Assembly (NCBI GenBank): GCA_022702705.1
Contig: CM040434.1
Span: 19,945,771-20,009,770 of the forward strand
Origin: Papilionanthe hookeriana x Papilionanthe teres
Taxonomy: Eukaryota > Streptophyta > Magnoliopsida > Asparagales > Orchidaceae
DNA: 64,000 nucleotides
Reading direction: 5' to 3'
The position numbers and the translations under genes were made by a program. Shown here in pieces: positions 46,916 through 58,794 of the stretch. The notes beneath the pieces are model-generated. The model did not search any database. It worked only from the letters and a program-made list of their open reading frames with translations, and had not been told where the DNA came from. The first letter of the stretch is position 1. Each line of letters opens with the position of its first letter.

Positions 46916-48960
46916 CTATTACTTGTCTCCAAGTAATACTATAACTTTAAAGACCAAATATGTTGACTTGTGGTTATGGGTTTCAATAGACTTTCCTATA
47001 ATATTGTCTCAAAAATGTTATAATGTAACATAGAAGAAATTATAGCAAATCAACCTAGGACTAGAGTGTAAGAATATCTCATATTCAACTTAGGAATCCT
47101 GATTTTCTATTTACTTCAAAAGTTATTGAAACTTGTCAAACTAAAGATTCAAAGAAAGTACAAAAGTAGAATTTAAGCACCTTATCTATACCAATTCGAC
47201 CAATACCTTTTGAAATAAGAATGAGCTTAGGATTTTTTTTTAAGTCTTTTCATTTAAAAAGATTCTAGTGAAACCAATTTTTTATTAGGCTTCTCCTCAA
47301 GCTGCTCCTCACATATTTTCTTTTTACTTTTCTTTTTTTTTTCTTTCTTTATTTCTTTCTTTATTTCTTTCTTTATTTCTTTCTTTATTTCTTTCTTTCT
47401 TTCAGGATCATTTTCAATTCTTTTTTTTCTCTTTTTTTATGTGAGGATTACTATATATGGATCGGCCTTTAATAATTTTGAATTTCACTATCCTCTCTCT
47501 AAAATCCAAAACTCAAAACTTTCCCTCACTTTTTATAAGTGTAAGTATTGGTTTGAAAAATGTTTCAATTAAGGCTCAATTCTTATTAAGTATAAATCTA
47601 AGAATTTTAGATTTTCAAATATTCAACTCCTTTCTACCATAAATAGCAAAGTCATTTTCCTAATGTTTCCTATAAAATATCTTAACTCTAGAACAATTTC
47701 TTCACATAAGATTTCAACTAAGTTATTTTTCTAACATTCCTAAAATAAAAATTATAGTAATTAAAGATAACACCACATGTCATAAGTCATTTTAAAAGTG
47801 ATATCAAACTAAATACAGGCTACTGAGGACAAATAAAGCTTAACTTTGAAAGTTATTTTTCTTTCTCCTCCCAAACTTAAATTTTTAAATATTTTTCAAT
47901 TAATTCCATAAAATGTAGCAGGAAGAAAAAGTAAAAGGTTGAATCTACTTACTACTACAACATCCTATCATATTCATATACATGTATAATCAGGATAGAA
48001 TGACTGTAGGAGAAAGTAAATCTAGCCTAAACATGCTTGTAATAATATTAAACTAAAAGGAAGTGTACCAACTTTAAAAAATATATTTTTCTTCCTACCC
48101 CCAAACTTGATTTTTAGCATATATAGCATTTAGTACAGAAAATATAAGCAGGAAGAAAAATAGTTCAGAAATTTTATCTACCACAAATGTCTATCAAAAA
48201 CATCTTCAATTATTCATCAGGACAGAACAATATGCAACAGAAAGTAAATCTAAACTAATCATGTCAGAATGAAATTCACTAAATAAAAGTTTAATTAGCA
48301 TAACAAGTATCAACAAGGGAATATAAAATGTTCTTCAAGTCTTATATAAAGTTGTAACACAAACACACATAATAAATGAGGTCAATTCTTCCATTAAGTC
48401 ATCACATCTCACTACTTACCTCAAATTTCTAACGGAATCACTACACTAATAAATTAAGTACATTTTAAATGATTTTATAGATTATAATCCCATAGAAAAG
48501 ATTATCCCTGATAAGTTGGGTCACGTACCAACCTCAGGCATCATCTAATCCACTTAATTAAGCACCTCTAACAGTTATAAATTGTAGTGTATAATCATCC
48601 ACAAGTTATTCATTAAATAGGTTTACGACTCCTACCAAATGAAAACAAAGTTAGAGAAAGGAAGTAACAAAATTGAGATGGAACTGTCATTGTTCAAATT
48701 CATGATATCTCTTGTAAAACTCAAGTCCGAGTAAGACCCGAGTTGTAGTGAACCCGTCAATCTAACTACTACAAGAGAACATACAAGTCTAGCCATAATA
48801 AGAAGTTAAGGAATCACCTCCCTCATGATACACAAAGATCAAATCAAATCACTAACAATCCAATTATCTACCAATTAACAATCAAAATGATCAATTTACA
48901 GTAAAGCAAACACAATACAACACTAAGAATAAAGACTCTCAAGCATACTAAATCAAAGCA
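46916..48960 (-). other. Long non-coding 3' region with internal duplication
   Basis: About 2 kb between the last coding remnant and the polypurine tract. It contains (TTTCTTTCTTTA)n at 47341-47403 and a diverged tandem duplication of about 230 bp (47840-48065 and 48070-48295). Each copy holds a CCCAAACTT block and an AGCAGGAAGAAAAA block followed by CAGGA(T/C)AGAA and AGAAAGTAAATCTA. The CCCAAACTT blocks at 47870 and 48100 are inverse copies of the polypurine-tract core AAGTTTGGG. Confidence 0.65.
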
Positions 48961-49884
48961 CACTGATAACTATGGGTTACCTCCCATAAAGCGCTTGGTT
49001 TAACATCGTGAGCCAGACAAATGATTCCTCCTGGATTAAAATTCCAATTAAGTAATCTCGATCAATCGCCCAATATTTTTCAGATCTAGGGATTCCTACA
49101 AAATTCTCAAATTTTAATTTTTCATTCAGCTTTTTTGTTTCAGATTGATTTATATCAATGTTCCTCATATTTCTTTCTAGATCCAATATTCTTCTATTGA
49201 TTTTCTGAATTTTCATATTAATAACATCCTTGAAATTTATAAGAAATGGATCTCTATAAGATATATCAAGATCTCCCAAATTTTGGATCAGATTCTCTCT
49301 ACATTATTTAGATTTTGGATCAAAATCTTCAATGCTACTCTTTTGTTTCAATTTATCTTCCAATTCTTCCTCTTGGTACTTATTAAATGATGGAGGCAGT
49401 TTTTCTATATCTATCTTAGTTAAGGATATAAATTTTCTAATTCCTTAGGAATTTCTTCCAATGGTCTTTCAATCTCCTTATCCTCTTTTCTCAACTCAAA
49501 GTTCTTTGAAATATATCCTCAAATTCTATTCCAAGTCTGAGTTCAATAACTTTATTTTGTTTATCATTCAATTCAAGTTTTTTTTTGTGATTGATTCGAA
49601 TCTAAAGATATAAAGACCGGTGGTGTAGATGAATTCCCTAAATAAGTAGGATTTAAAATTGTATGGGGTACATCCATTTTAAGTTCATGAGATTTTTCAA
49701 CAGATGGAATTAAAAGTTTACTATTTTTAGTAGCATTCATTATTTCACACCTCTTCTGAACATACATACAGTCTTCTTTAGACAACATTTTCAACTCATT
49801 ATGAAAGTTCATTCTAACCTCATCTGTTAACTTACTTTCAAATTTTTTTTTGGAAATTGTATTTACTTCGATAATCAATTTCAT
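48960..49884 (-). pseudogene. Athila-like element: post-protease region, unassigned
   Basis: Two minus-strand open pieces follow protease. 49884-49573 includes KLTDEVRMNFHNELKML and PPVFISLDS. 49279-48977 includes NMRNIDINQSETKKLNEKLK, which is predicted coiled-coil-like, and ends QALYGR. Reverse transcriptase should start here in an autonomous Athila element, but no YxDD, RNase H or integrase signature is seen. The last piece may derive from the end of the original polyprotein. Function unknown. Confidence 0.55.
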
Positions 49885-50448
49885 CTATCCAAAAACAATC
49901 ATCATCTTTTCTCTCAGCTGGATATTTTATAGTCTTTAACACATCAAAAGTGACTTCCTGGTCATTAATATTCATAATCAACTCTCCTTTTTGCACATCT
50001 ATCATAGCCTGTCCAGTAATAATGAAAGGTCTCCACAAAACAATTGGAATTTATTTATCTTCCTCCATATCTATTACAATAAAGTCCATAGGAAAGATAA
50101 ATTTATCCACTTTAACAAGTACATCTTCTATAACCCCTTTTGGATAAATGATAGATTGATCAGTTAACTGAAGGGTTCAGTAGTGGGAGAAATATCGGTT
50201 AAACCTAACCTTTTAAATATAGATAGAGACATCACTTTAATGCTCTCTCCTAAATCACATAAAGCTTTTCCACATAATCTTTTTCCAATTGCACAAGGAA
50301 TTGTAAAGCTACAAGGATCTTTAAGTTTTTGAGGAAATTTTTTCTGAAATATAGTGCTGCACACCTCACTTAGTGCAACTGTCTCGTAATCCCCAAATTT
50401 CTTTTTCTTGTTTAATATCTCCTTCATAAACTTTACATAACTTGGCAT
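49860..50448 (-). pseudogene. Athila-like element: aspartic protease
   Basis: Minus strand. The fragment at 50448-50164 contains CAIGKRLCGKALCDLGESIK then VMSLSIFKRLGL. The DLG-E-S-I segment is the retropepsin active site, which in Athila elements usually reads DLGASIN; here Ala is replaced by Glu. After a stop it continues as VDKFIFPMDFIVIDMEED, GQAMIDVQKGELIMNINDQE and FDVLKTIKYP, the conserved block that follows protease in Athila polyproteins. The enzyme would have cut the gag-pol polyprotein. Stops at about 50164 and 50050 break this copy. Confidence 0.8.
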
Positions 50449-51115
50449 CTGTTTATCGTTACCTTCTTAAGTACTTCCAAGAACTTTGAAAATTGTTTAT
50501 CCAACTTATGATGTCTAAGTTTTTGAGAAAATGGAGGTGGTGATCTTGCCAAATTAATTTTAGTTGGAGATATTAATTTTTTTAGATCCTTAGAAACATG
50601 TTCTTCAGATCTTTTTGTTTCGTTTCTTTCTCTCACAACTTCTTTCTCTTTTCTAACCACATCTTCTATCTCTCTTCCACTTCTTAATTGGACAACTTCT
50701 ACATGTTCATTATAATTCTCTATATGTTTGATCTCAGTGTTGCTAGGAAGTGTTCCTTGGGATCTATTGCTAAGTGAACTAGCAATTTCTCTCAATCAAT
50801 TCTCTATGTTTCTAATAAAAAAATTTTGACTTTGCAACTGGTTTTTAATTTGCAATACCACTTCATCTATAGAGATATTCTTATCCTCAAATTGTTGATC
50901 ATTGTTAGAGTCCAGTAGATATGAAGGTTTATAGCTTGTGTTACCCTGACTATTCCAACTTCCACTAGGATTTGCATGATTATTTTCTCATTGTTGGTTT
51001 CCACCCATTGTAGTATGATTCCAGTTAAAATTAGGATGGTTCTTCCAACCTGGGTTGTAAAGTTAGAAAACAGGTTGTTTATGGTATTTAAAGTCATATA
51101 ATAAGCTGGAATCAT
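50433..51115 (-). pseudogene. Athila-like element: gag-protease linker
   Basis: Minus strand. It has a Gln/Asn-rich segment (51115-50867, from another frame) with PSGSWNSQGNTSYKPSYL-like sequence, then HVEVVQLRSGREIED (about 50710), an RSGR/K motif common in this linker in Athila-like elements. A Lys/Glu-rich stretch and HHKLDKQFSKFLEVLKKV, the conserved lead-in to protease, follow. Several frameshifts are present. Confidence 0.7.
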
Positions 51116-51860
51116 TCATATGCCCTAATGAACTTTCCTCACTTACAGGAGTGAATTGAGGCTGATTCATTCAAAATTGGTCTAACTTCCTTGGTATTGC
51201 AGCAACCTGAGATGCAAGAATTGCAATCACATCTGTATCATGAACACTAGCAACATTTTTATGATTTACCCTTGTAGAGGGCCATTGAAATAAGAGATCC
51301 TACTAACCCATTATAAGAAGTTTGAATGATTAACCAATCCGGTAGAGCATGAAGTGGACACTTTCTGAGGAGTTTCTTAAATCTTTCCCAGGCTTCATAT
51401 ATTGATTCCCTTTCATACTGACAAAATGAGATAATATCGTTTCTAAGTTTAGTAGTCCTTGAAGGTGGAAAATACTTAGCTAGGAATTTCTGAGATAACT
51501 CCTCTCAATTTTTAATAGAGCCAAGTGCTAATAAGTACAACCACATTTTAGCCTTATCCCTTAGTGAGAAAGGAAAATACCCTAGCCTAAAAACATCGTC
51601 TGACATGTCGTTCTAACAAGATGTAGCACAAAGTTATAGAAAATTAGATAAGTGTATATAAGGATCTTCCAAAGGAGTTCCCCCAAACTGGTTGTTCTGC
51701 ACTAGTTGGATAATCACTGGATTTAGTTCAAAAGAGTCAGCTTCTACGACAGGGTATTGTATACTTGGGTGAATTTCATCTGTCGTAAGGTTTACATAAT
51801 CACTTAATGATTTATGATAATTTTCCAAGTTATTATTTTGAATGTTTTCCATTTCCATTT
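51115..51860 (-). pseudogene. Athila-like element: gag
   Basis: Minus strand, starting at about 51858. The first piece ends QFGGTPLEDPYIHLSNFL, the start of the retrotransposon gag domain. After a stop the domain goes on with FRLGYFPFSLRDKAKMWLYL, QKFLAKYFPPSRTTKLRNDI, SFCQYERESIYEAWERFKKLLRKCP (read in two parts here) and PDWLIIQTSYNGL. Gag would have formed the virus-like particle. The motif order is complete, but three or more stops interrupt it. Confidence 0.8.
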
Positions 51861-52186
51861 CTAGTTTTTCAAGTCCTTTCTGTTTTTTGATTTTCTTTCA
51901 TTTTTCTAACTCGGGACCACAAGGCATAAGTCCTACAGATCCTTTATTTTGCATACGTAACACAACAAATAATTCATTAAAAATAAAACAAATAAAACGA
52001 AAAATATATAACACAACAGAACATTTTCACAAACACGTTATTTTTCACACAAACAGTTTTTTTGACAACACTTCTTCATACAAAAAACACTTTTCATAAA
52101 AAAACAATTTTACGACACTAAAGTTTTCCAATTCTAAGCCTAATTTTTTTCTTAACTAAAATTCTCCTAAAATTCTTACCGAAGCT

Positions 52187-52210
52187 TCCCCGGCAACGAC
52201 GCCAAAAACT
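52187..52210 (-). other. Primer-binding site of the Athila-like element
   Basis: On the minus strand AGTTTTTGGCGTCGTTGCCG immediately follows the 5' LTR. TGGCGTCGTTGCCGGGG is the standard primer site of Athila/Tat Ty3/gypsy elements. Confidence 0.9.
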
Positions 52211-54068
52211 TGATGCAATTTATTTATATGGAAGAATTTATGAACCCCGATTTATATATTTATAATGATTTTGTAAAGTCACAATTTCAACCGCAAGTAT
52301 ACGCATCGCTCAAATAATACAAGGCTCTAGTGGAGTCCTGTTTATCGATCCCACAGGGAAGCAAGGTAAGAGTTCCTTAGTCAAATTCTAGTCTACTACT
52401 ATTAGACTTTAGTTTGGAAGGTCGATATAAGTGGTTTTTTTTAACAACTACTCTTAAAGGTAAATCTTAATTTTAAAATAATTAATAACTACTCCTAAAG
52501 GAAAATATTAATACTAAAGATAACCCTTTCTGGATAAATTGGTTTGGAGAATTTTGAGATAATAAAAACTACTATTCTCAAGTAATGAATTGGATAATGT
52601 AGAGGAATAAGATGCATTAAATAATGTATGTGCCAAATAGGAATAATCCTATTCATTACCCTCTTCTGAGTGCATAAAGAACATTGGCTAATCCTAGGTT
52701 TAGTCCCTAATACTGGCTCTCACTCCAGAGCTCCCACTTCCCTTTGCCTGAAGGCTAACTCTCGCTTTAGTTTTCAAACACTAGGACCGAATTGGGGATT
52801 TTAGTCTGTTACCCTAAAATCTCCAATTTTATGCCCATCAAATTATATTTCCCTATTTATTTGCACTCAACCCCCATGAAATTCACCATCCATGGAATTT
52901 GAATGTTGTTCCACTTTGTTGAGAATTACACCTCCCTCTCGGGTCAATGCAATTACAACAAATTTCAACAAAACAACGGGCCCTTATTGTAATGTAAATG
53001 AAGTGCATGTAAAACCATAACATTTATAATTAAAACTTCTTCTAGCATGCATCCCAATATCCTAAACATGAATCCTACTCATTGCAAAAGAAAAGTAAAA
53101 GAAAAATAATGAAATAATCTTCTCATGTCACTATTTCCTAAGAAGAAGAAAGAGTAAAAGAAAGACATCACAAAGCACGAAGAAAACACAATGAAAAACC
53201 TCATTTCAAAGAAAATCCACAAAATAAGTGTTTACAAAATCATAAGATAATGAAGAACACAATACTTAGCATTTTCCCCTTGAAAGAAAGATGAAAATCT
53301 CTCCCATAAAGTCTCCCGCTGATCCATGCAATGCTAGAACAAACCATTACATATTCTCTCAAAATCCCCTCTCCAATCTCTCCAAAAAGGTAGAAATCTA
53401 CATTTCTACTCCTATTTTAAGATCTCTAAGAATTCTCCACATTTTCCCTAACATCTACCACCATTTTTTGGCTTCAAATTCATTTTAAAATAATGTAGGG
53501 ATGAATTTTCCAAGAGGTGCTTGAAGAAACCTTCCAAAAAGCATCCAGACTCGATGTATATGGTCAATAACCGCCCAATAACACGTCCAAACTGTCTGGG
53601 GCACTGTCTAGCACCATTTTTTCATTCTTCTCCTCGTTCTCTGTCTTCTGGCGCGGTCTGGTGCCTAATCGGGAGTTGTCCGGCGCTGGTACTGCGCAGC
53701 TCCACCATTTCGCTTCGTTTGACTCCATTTCAGCTCCAATTCGCCCTGTTTCAGTTGCGTTGCGTTCCTAACAGATAGCCTTACAAAATAAGCATAAAAA
53801 ACTTTATTTAAAGTGTAATATCATTCAAAAATATGCAAGAAGTGTAAAAGAGATTAATCAAAGAAAAACTTATCAAAATATGTCAGGCCAAAAATTGTTT
53901 TCTTACTCGTTTTTGCTCCAAATTGCACCGTTTTCACTTTTTTTCTTCAAAAGTCATTTCTTGTACCTAAAATAAAAAAATATACAAAATAGCTTCCTTT
54001 AAAGTGAAATATCATTAAAATTAAGTATAAAAAGTATTTGAAAAATCAAGCATTTTTTAAGTGTATCA
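52211..54068 (-). repeat. 5' LTR of the Athila-like element
   Basis: 1858 bp. On the plus strand it runs TGATGCAATTTATTTATATG to AAGTGTATCA. Related to the solo LTR at 26640-28958. Confidence 0.9.
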
Positions 54069-54211
54069 GTAGTACTTCTTCATTTTTTTTCTTTTTTATT
54101 GTAAAATTGTGATGTTGTGATTCTAAAAATAGTTTGAGGCATTTAAACTCTTATTAAAAATTTTCTAAATAAATTTCTATTTTGATTCACAATTTTTTTA
54201 AAGGGAAATTC

Positions 54212-54406
54212 GGTGGTGTAGATGTGCTATTGTGGTTGGTTGGGTGTGTGGATAGTTTAGGTAGGTGTGGTGTTGTGCGTGGTGTGGATGTGCTATTCTG
54301 GTTGGTTGGGTGTGTGAAGGTTTTAGGGAATTATGATGGTGTGTGTGGTGTGGATGTGTTATTGTCATTGGTCGGGTGTGTGGAGGGTTTGGGGAGGTGT
54401 GGTGGT
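54212..54406 (+). repeat. GT-rich tandem repeat, three units of ~66 bp
   Basis: Units share GTGGTGTGGATGTGCTATT, GGTTGGTTGGGTGTGTG and a variable GGTTTAGGGAGG end, at about 54212, 54279 and 54345. It ends exactly at the left border of copy C. A 66-base period is a multiple of three, so one frame stays open (54182-54412) with Val/Gly/Cys-rich repeats; I do not regard it as a gene. Confidence 0.75.
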
Positions 54407-54634
54407 TGTTAACCTCAATTTTTATGAGCTCTAGTTTTCTTCTCTTAGAAGCCTAGGATCTAGTCATAGGACTTCTTTTTGACTATCCTAGAGGACTAAT
54501 GAGGGACCCAACCACATTAGAAATTCATAAGCAATTCTTTACTCTCTCTGGAGTTTTACATATATGGTTTTGACCTCTAGCACTTAGAATGATGAAACCA
54601 ACATGAGGAAACTCAAAGAGAGTCCCCATAGGAC
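54407..54634 (-). mobile_element. Large non-coding TG...CA unit, copy C, terminal part
   Basis: TGTTAACCTCAATTTTTATG and the following 220 bases are the inverse of the end of copies A and B (matching the inverse of 36600-36847 and 61840-61957): GAGCCTAGGATCTAG-like, GACTATC-TAGAGGA and GAGTCCCCATAGGAC. Copy B starts exactly where this part stops; the rest of copy C resumes at 61963. Confidence 0.75.
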
Positions 54635-55349
54635 TGTCGGCATATTTTTAGGTTATGTGTTGTATTTTTGAAAAGAGGTCGCCTACAGAAATTGTCGGCG
54701 AATTTTTAATTTAATTTAAATAAATAATTTGAAAAGTAGTATTTTATTTTGAAAATAATTTTAAATTTGAAAATTTTAAGATATGAAATCAAACCGATCT
54801 CACATCCCGAATAGTTTATATAAACGAGCACCGCATCACAAACCGTGTATCTATCCCTAAGGATAGACACACCGCTTGATGGTGGGGCTCGGTTAAATAA
54901 ACTAGAAGATTTGTGACATCCGTTTGGTCTCGCGAACCGATTTTATAAGCCGACAAATTCCCTCGCTTAATATGAAAACATTAATCGTGGTTTATATTAC
55001 TCGGGTTCTTTAAAATTCCCTATAAGGGCAAGCCCCTATAGTTAATTACATCTTAAGTGACGGGAATCACCTAAGAAAACTCTCGATAATAATCAATAAT
55101 TCTCGCTCTCAAGAATTTCAAAGTTTAAGTTTTCAAAGAATTGAATTTTTGAATCTCAATAGGGAATGGATCAAGTTTGGAACATTTTATTTTGGGAATT
55201 CAAAGGAAGAAAAGTAGGAGAAATTACGGATTCGAAGTGAACTTCGATAATCTCCCGACTATCCTATTGTTTGGCTTGGATTTAGGAAAGTCCTAATATT
55301 TATTTAATGTTTTAATCTTGCCAATTTTAGTTAATTAGGGCTTATATTT

Positions 55350-55515
55350 ATATGATAGAATCATACAAATAAATTCGGAAGATATGAGGGTTTATGTCGT
55401 ATCGGACGACTACCTCGAAATCCTAAGACCGGTTAGGGCTTAATTTGCAATGCAAATGCCTAACGAAGAGTTGAGGATTTATGTTGCACTAGGCAAACTA
55501 CCTCGAAGTCCTATG
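55350..55515 (+). repeat. Duplicated module with palindromes, copy B
   Basis: GAGGGTTTATGTCGTATCGG then CTACCTCG-AATCCTAAG, followed by GAGGATTTATGTTGCACTAGGC and CTACCTCGAAGTCCTATGGC. Palindromes TATGAT...ATCATA and TTTGCATTGCAAAT-like precede them. Same plan as copy A at 32067-32260. Confidence 0.65.
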
Positions 55516-56740
55516 GCTTTGTTGTTTAATTCTAGGAAAGTTTTGCTGAAGTAGACTCGCATTTTGTCGATGACGATGGCCGTGCCGCCCACCATGCTCC
55601 GAGCTCCTTGTTGTTGCAGAGGTTTAGTTTTAGAAGTCATAAATCGTGGGATGAGAAAAGTGTTTTGGTTTAGAGAAGTCTTAATTTCCAAGTGTTTTTT
55701 GTGTTTTAATTAAAACAAATCTTAAAGTCGATTATAACAACACCGGTTAAGATCCCACGGTTCCATCCTTCCGCATCATTATTTTTATCGGATTCACTTA
55801 GTCCGTATGAATTTGCTAAACTCAACTCGAATGAGTTCCACACTTTCATTTAGACCGTGGGAAATCCCGTTAGCAACACGTAGGTTACATCATCCGAGGT
55901 ATTCCCGATCATCCAACGAGACGTTTTAATTCGGTTGTAATTGTAGTTCCGTGTTCCGTTTGTGATTAAATTTTGAGTTGTCTTATATTTTGAAATGTTG
56001 TGGAGGTGAATTTTATCTTGTAGTGTCTTTTAATTTAGTTATGGGTTTCGGCTTTGGTTTCTGTCCTAAAGGTGTGGGTTTTCATGCAATCGTTGTTTAT
56101 CATGCAAGAAAAATAAGTGCGATGCAATTAAATAAATTACCATAAAGTAAATCGCAATAAAATAAAAGCGTACCTGGAGGGTCTTCCCGTCATCCCAAGC
56201 TGCACTTAAAACACAGCTTAGAATATTTAAGCAAGTTCCTAGGTAAAGCTAAGGTAAGGGTTATGGTTTTCTACCAAATTCCTAATCCTATAGCTAGTCA
56301 TTTCCTATGACGTCTAAGTTCCTTGTGTTTTGATTTGAAGACGATTTTCTTCATCAAAGAACAACTAAGTTCAATTGTTCTTATAAATATCCTATCATAT
56401 TGAGGAAGTGCTTAAGAAGAATCTTAAACATCTTTTCAATATTTCTAGGATTATTTTAAGTCCAAATGAATTTAATTATGTAAATGAATCGATCGTCCGA
56501 AGTTTTCAAGTTTTGTTAACTTGCTCAGTGAACTAGGATATTTGAATGTCCTATAAGTGAAGTAACATTTCATTTAATATTCTGTTTAGGAGTTATGATA
56601 ACTAAAGCTTTTGAAGGTAAATTGGTGTTCAAATGGTTTGTGATTCAAATTTAAGTTTAAATTGATGATTTAAGTTCGGAATAGTTGTTCAAGTTATTTT
56701 AGATTTATTTTTGAGTTCTTTATGTCTTAGGTGATGTTAT

Positions 56741-57000
56741 TTAATTCAACTTAATTTAATTTAATTTTTTTAATTTAATTTTTAATTTGATTTAATTTAA
56801 TTCAATTTAGTTTGGTTTGATGTTACATTAAATTAATTTGATTTAATTTAATTTTTAATTTAATTTGATTTGATTTAATTTAATTTAATTTAATTTATTT
56901 AATTTAATTTAATTTTTAATTTAATTTTTAATTTGATTTAATTTAATTTAATTTAATTTTTTAATTTAATTTTATTCATTTTAATTTTAATTAAAATTTT
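56741..57000. repeat. TTTAA low-complexity repeat
   Basis: About 260 bases built from TTTAATTTAA, TTTTTAATT and TTTGATT words. Probably slippage-derived. Within copy B. Confidence 0.9.
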
Positions 57001-58794
57001 AAAAGAGTTCAATAATTTAATTTTAGTTTAATGATTAAGTCTTTTAATATTTTGAATTTGAATTATCATTTTAATTAGGAATTAAACACTAATGAGATGA
57101 TTAATTTAGGGATTTTTTTTAAATTAAAGAATAAATCTCTTCCTAATAATATCCCTATTTTAATAATTCCAATTTTATTATTCTTCCAAATTTAATCAAT
57201 TATTTAACTAAAGTTTAATCATTTTAAATTGCTTAATGGGTTTCTACCCTTCAATTATTAAATTTCAATCATCCAAATCAGATTAGGATCAAATATTTTA
57301 CTTGTTAATTTTTATTAAACCTAAAGTTTTAATTAAGGATTTTAAAAAAATTAATTACCACTTTACCCTTTAAGCTTAATAATTTCATAACTCACTAAAT
57401 TGAACTCAAATGAACTTGAAATTTTTATGTGACTTCACTCATATGTCAATAAAGACATGAGAGGAGAAAATGTGATTTTTCTGTATTTAATTTATTTATA
57501 TAATTATTTTTGGTAGAAAATAGAGATTTCCAAGGAAAATTTAATAACATGACCAAGGGAAAGTTTCTGTCCTTAAGAAAATTATGGGACATTCCTAATG
57601 ACCAGAGGACCACTTGGACCAAATTTTGTGATTTTTTGAATTATATTTTATTTATTAGAATTATTTTAAGTTCTGGAGTATTAATTAATTTAAAAATAAA
57701 TAAATGTTGAAAAATGAATTTTATGTTTTTCAAAAATCTCTCTGATATCAAGGAAATCAGAGAAGCAAATTTTGCAATTTTGTGATTTTTCTATGATTTA
57801 TTATAATTATTTTAGTGAAAATGCTAGAAAATACATTTTTTTTTAATTTTAAAATTACCCTAGAACTTTAAAAATTAATATCTCACCAAATAGGCCTAAG
57901 AAAAATATGGGGTTTGTTCCTAAGTGATTAAAATTCAAAATGTGACATTTTGGTGAATTTTATTATTTTTGTGATTTTTATTATTTTTTAATTATTAAAA
58001 ATATTAAAATAATATTAAAAATCAACTTTTTTAGAAAATTGAAATGTTAATTTTCTTAAATTCCCCTGATATCAGAGAGGCTCCAAAACCAATTTGGTGA
58101 ATTTTTGAAAGGTATTTTGAAAGTTATGAATTTTTAAAGTTTAAAATGACTAAATGGCTTAATCAACCCAATTAATAGGGCTAACTAAGTCCAATTGACT
58201 TCAAACTTTTATGGTGGGTTCCTCTGATCCTAAAGGTCAGTGGAGAATTGATTTCAAGTCAATTTGATCTATGGTTAACTCTAATTAATTAGAGACCTAT
58301 TTTGAGTGTTTAAGCCAATTAGGGTTGTCTAAAATGAACTAACTCAAAACCTATTTTTCCTAGGGTTCTCTAGTCATAAGGAACATCACCAAATTTTCCT
58401 AGAATTTATTTCACAACATGCTATTTATTGGAATTAAAATACTCAAAACAGTGACATGAATTTGAAAAATCAATAACTCTTCATAGGATGGCCTCGACTT
58501 TGGAAAATTCAGGGAATGTTCCCAAATTCAGAGGCTTCAAAAGCCCCATGGTCTCATGCCATGGTGAATTGTATACATGCATGGAGAATTAAATGTATGC
58601 AGAGAGTAAATAAATTATAAAAAATAAAATACTTGATGAAATTAAATGATTTCTTTTCCACATTATTCTCCTCTCGTTCACCGAGCAAGAGGGTATTTTT
58701 ATTTTATTTTTATGATTTTCCTACACAAAGTTATGAATTTTTGAAGTTTAGGGAATTAAATAAATAGAAAATACCCCTAATTTTCTACTTATCC

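Larger units (their letters stand above)
45043..54068 (-). mobile_element. Athila-like Ty3/gypsy element, complete ends, lacks RT and integrase
   Basis: A 9.0-kb minus-strand LTR element. LTRs at 45043-46898 and 52211-54068 are similar over their whole length. The target duplication GTAGT is identical at 45038-45042 and 54069-54073. Next to the right (5') LTR, the minus strand reads AGTTTTTGGCGTCGTTGCCG, the primer site. Next to the left (3') LTR it reads AAGTTTGGGGGAACT, the polypurine tract. Of the 5.3-kb interior, gag, a linker with LRSGR and a retropepsin are recognisable. No reverse transcriptase, RNase H or integrase motif is present. The element therefore needed enzymes from a relative. 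Gag and protease carry several stops. Confidence 0.9.
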
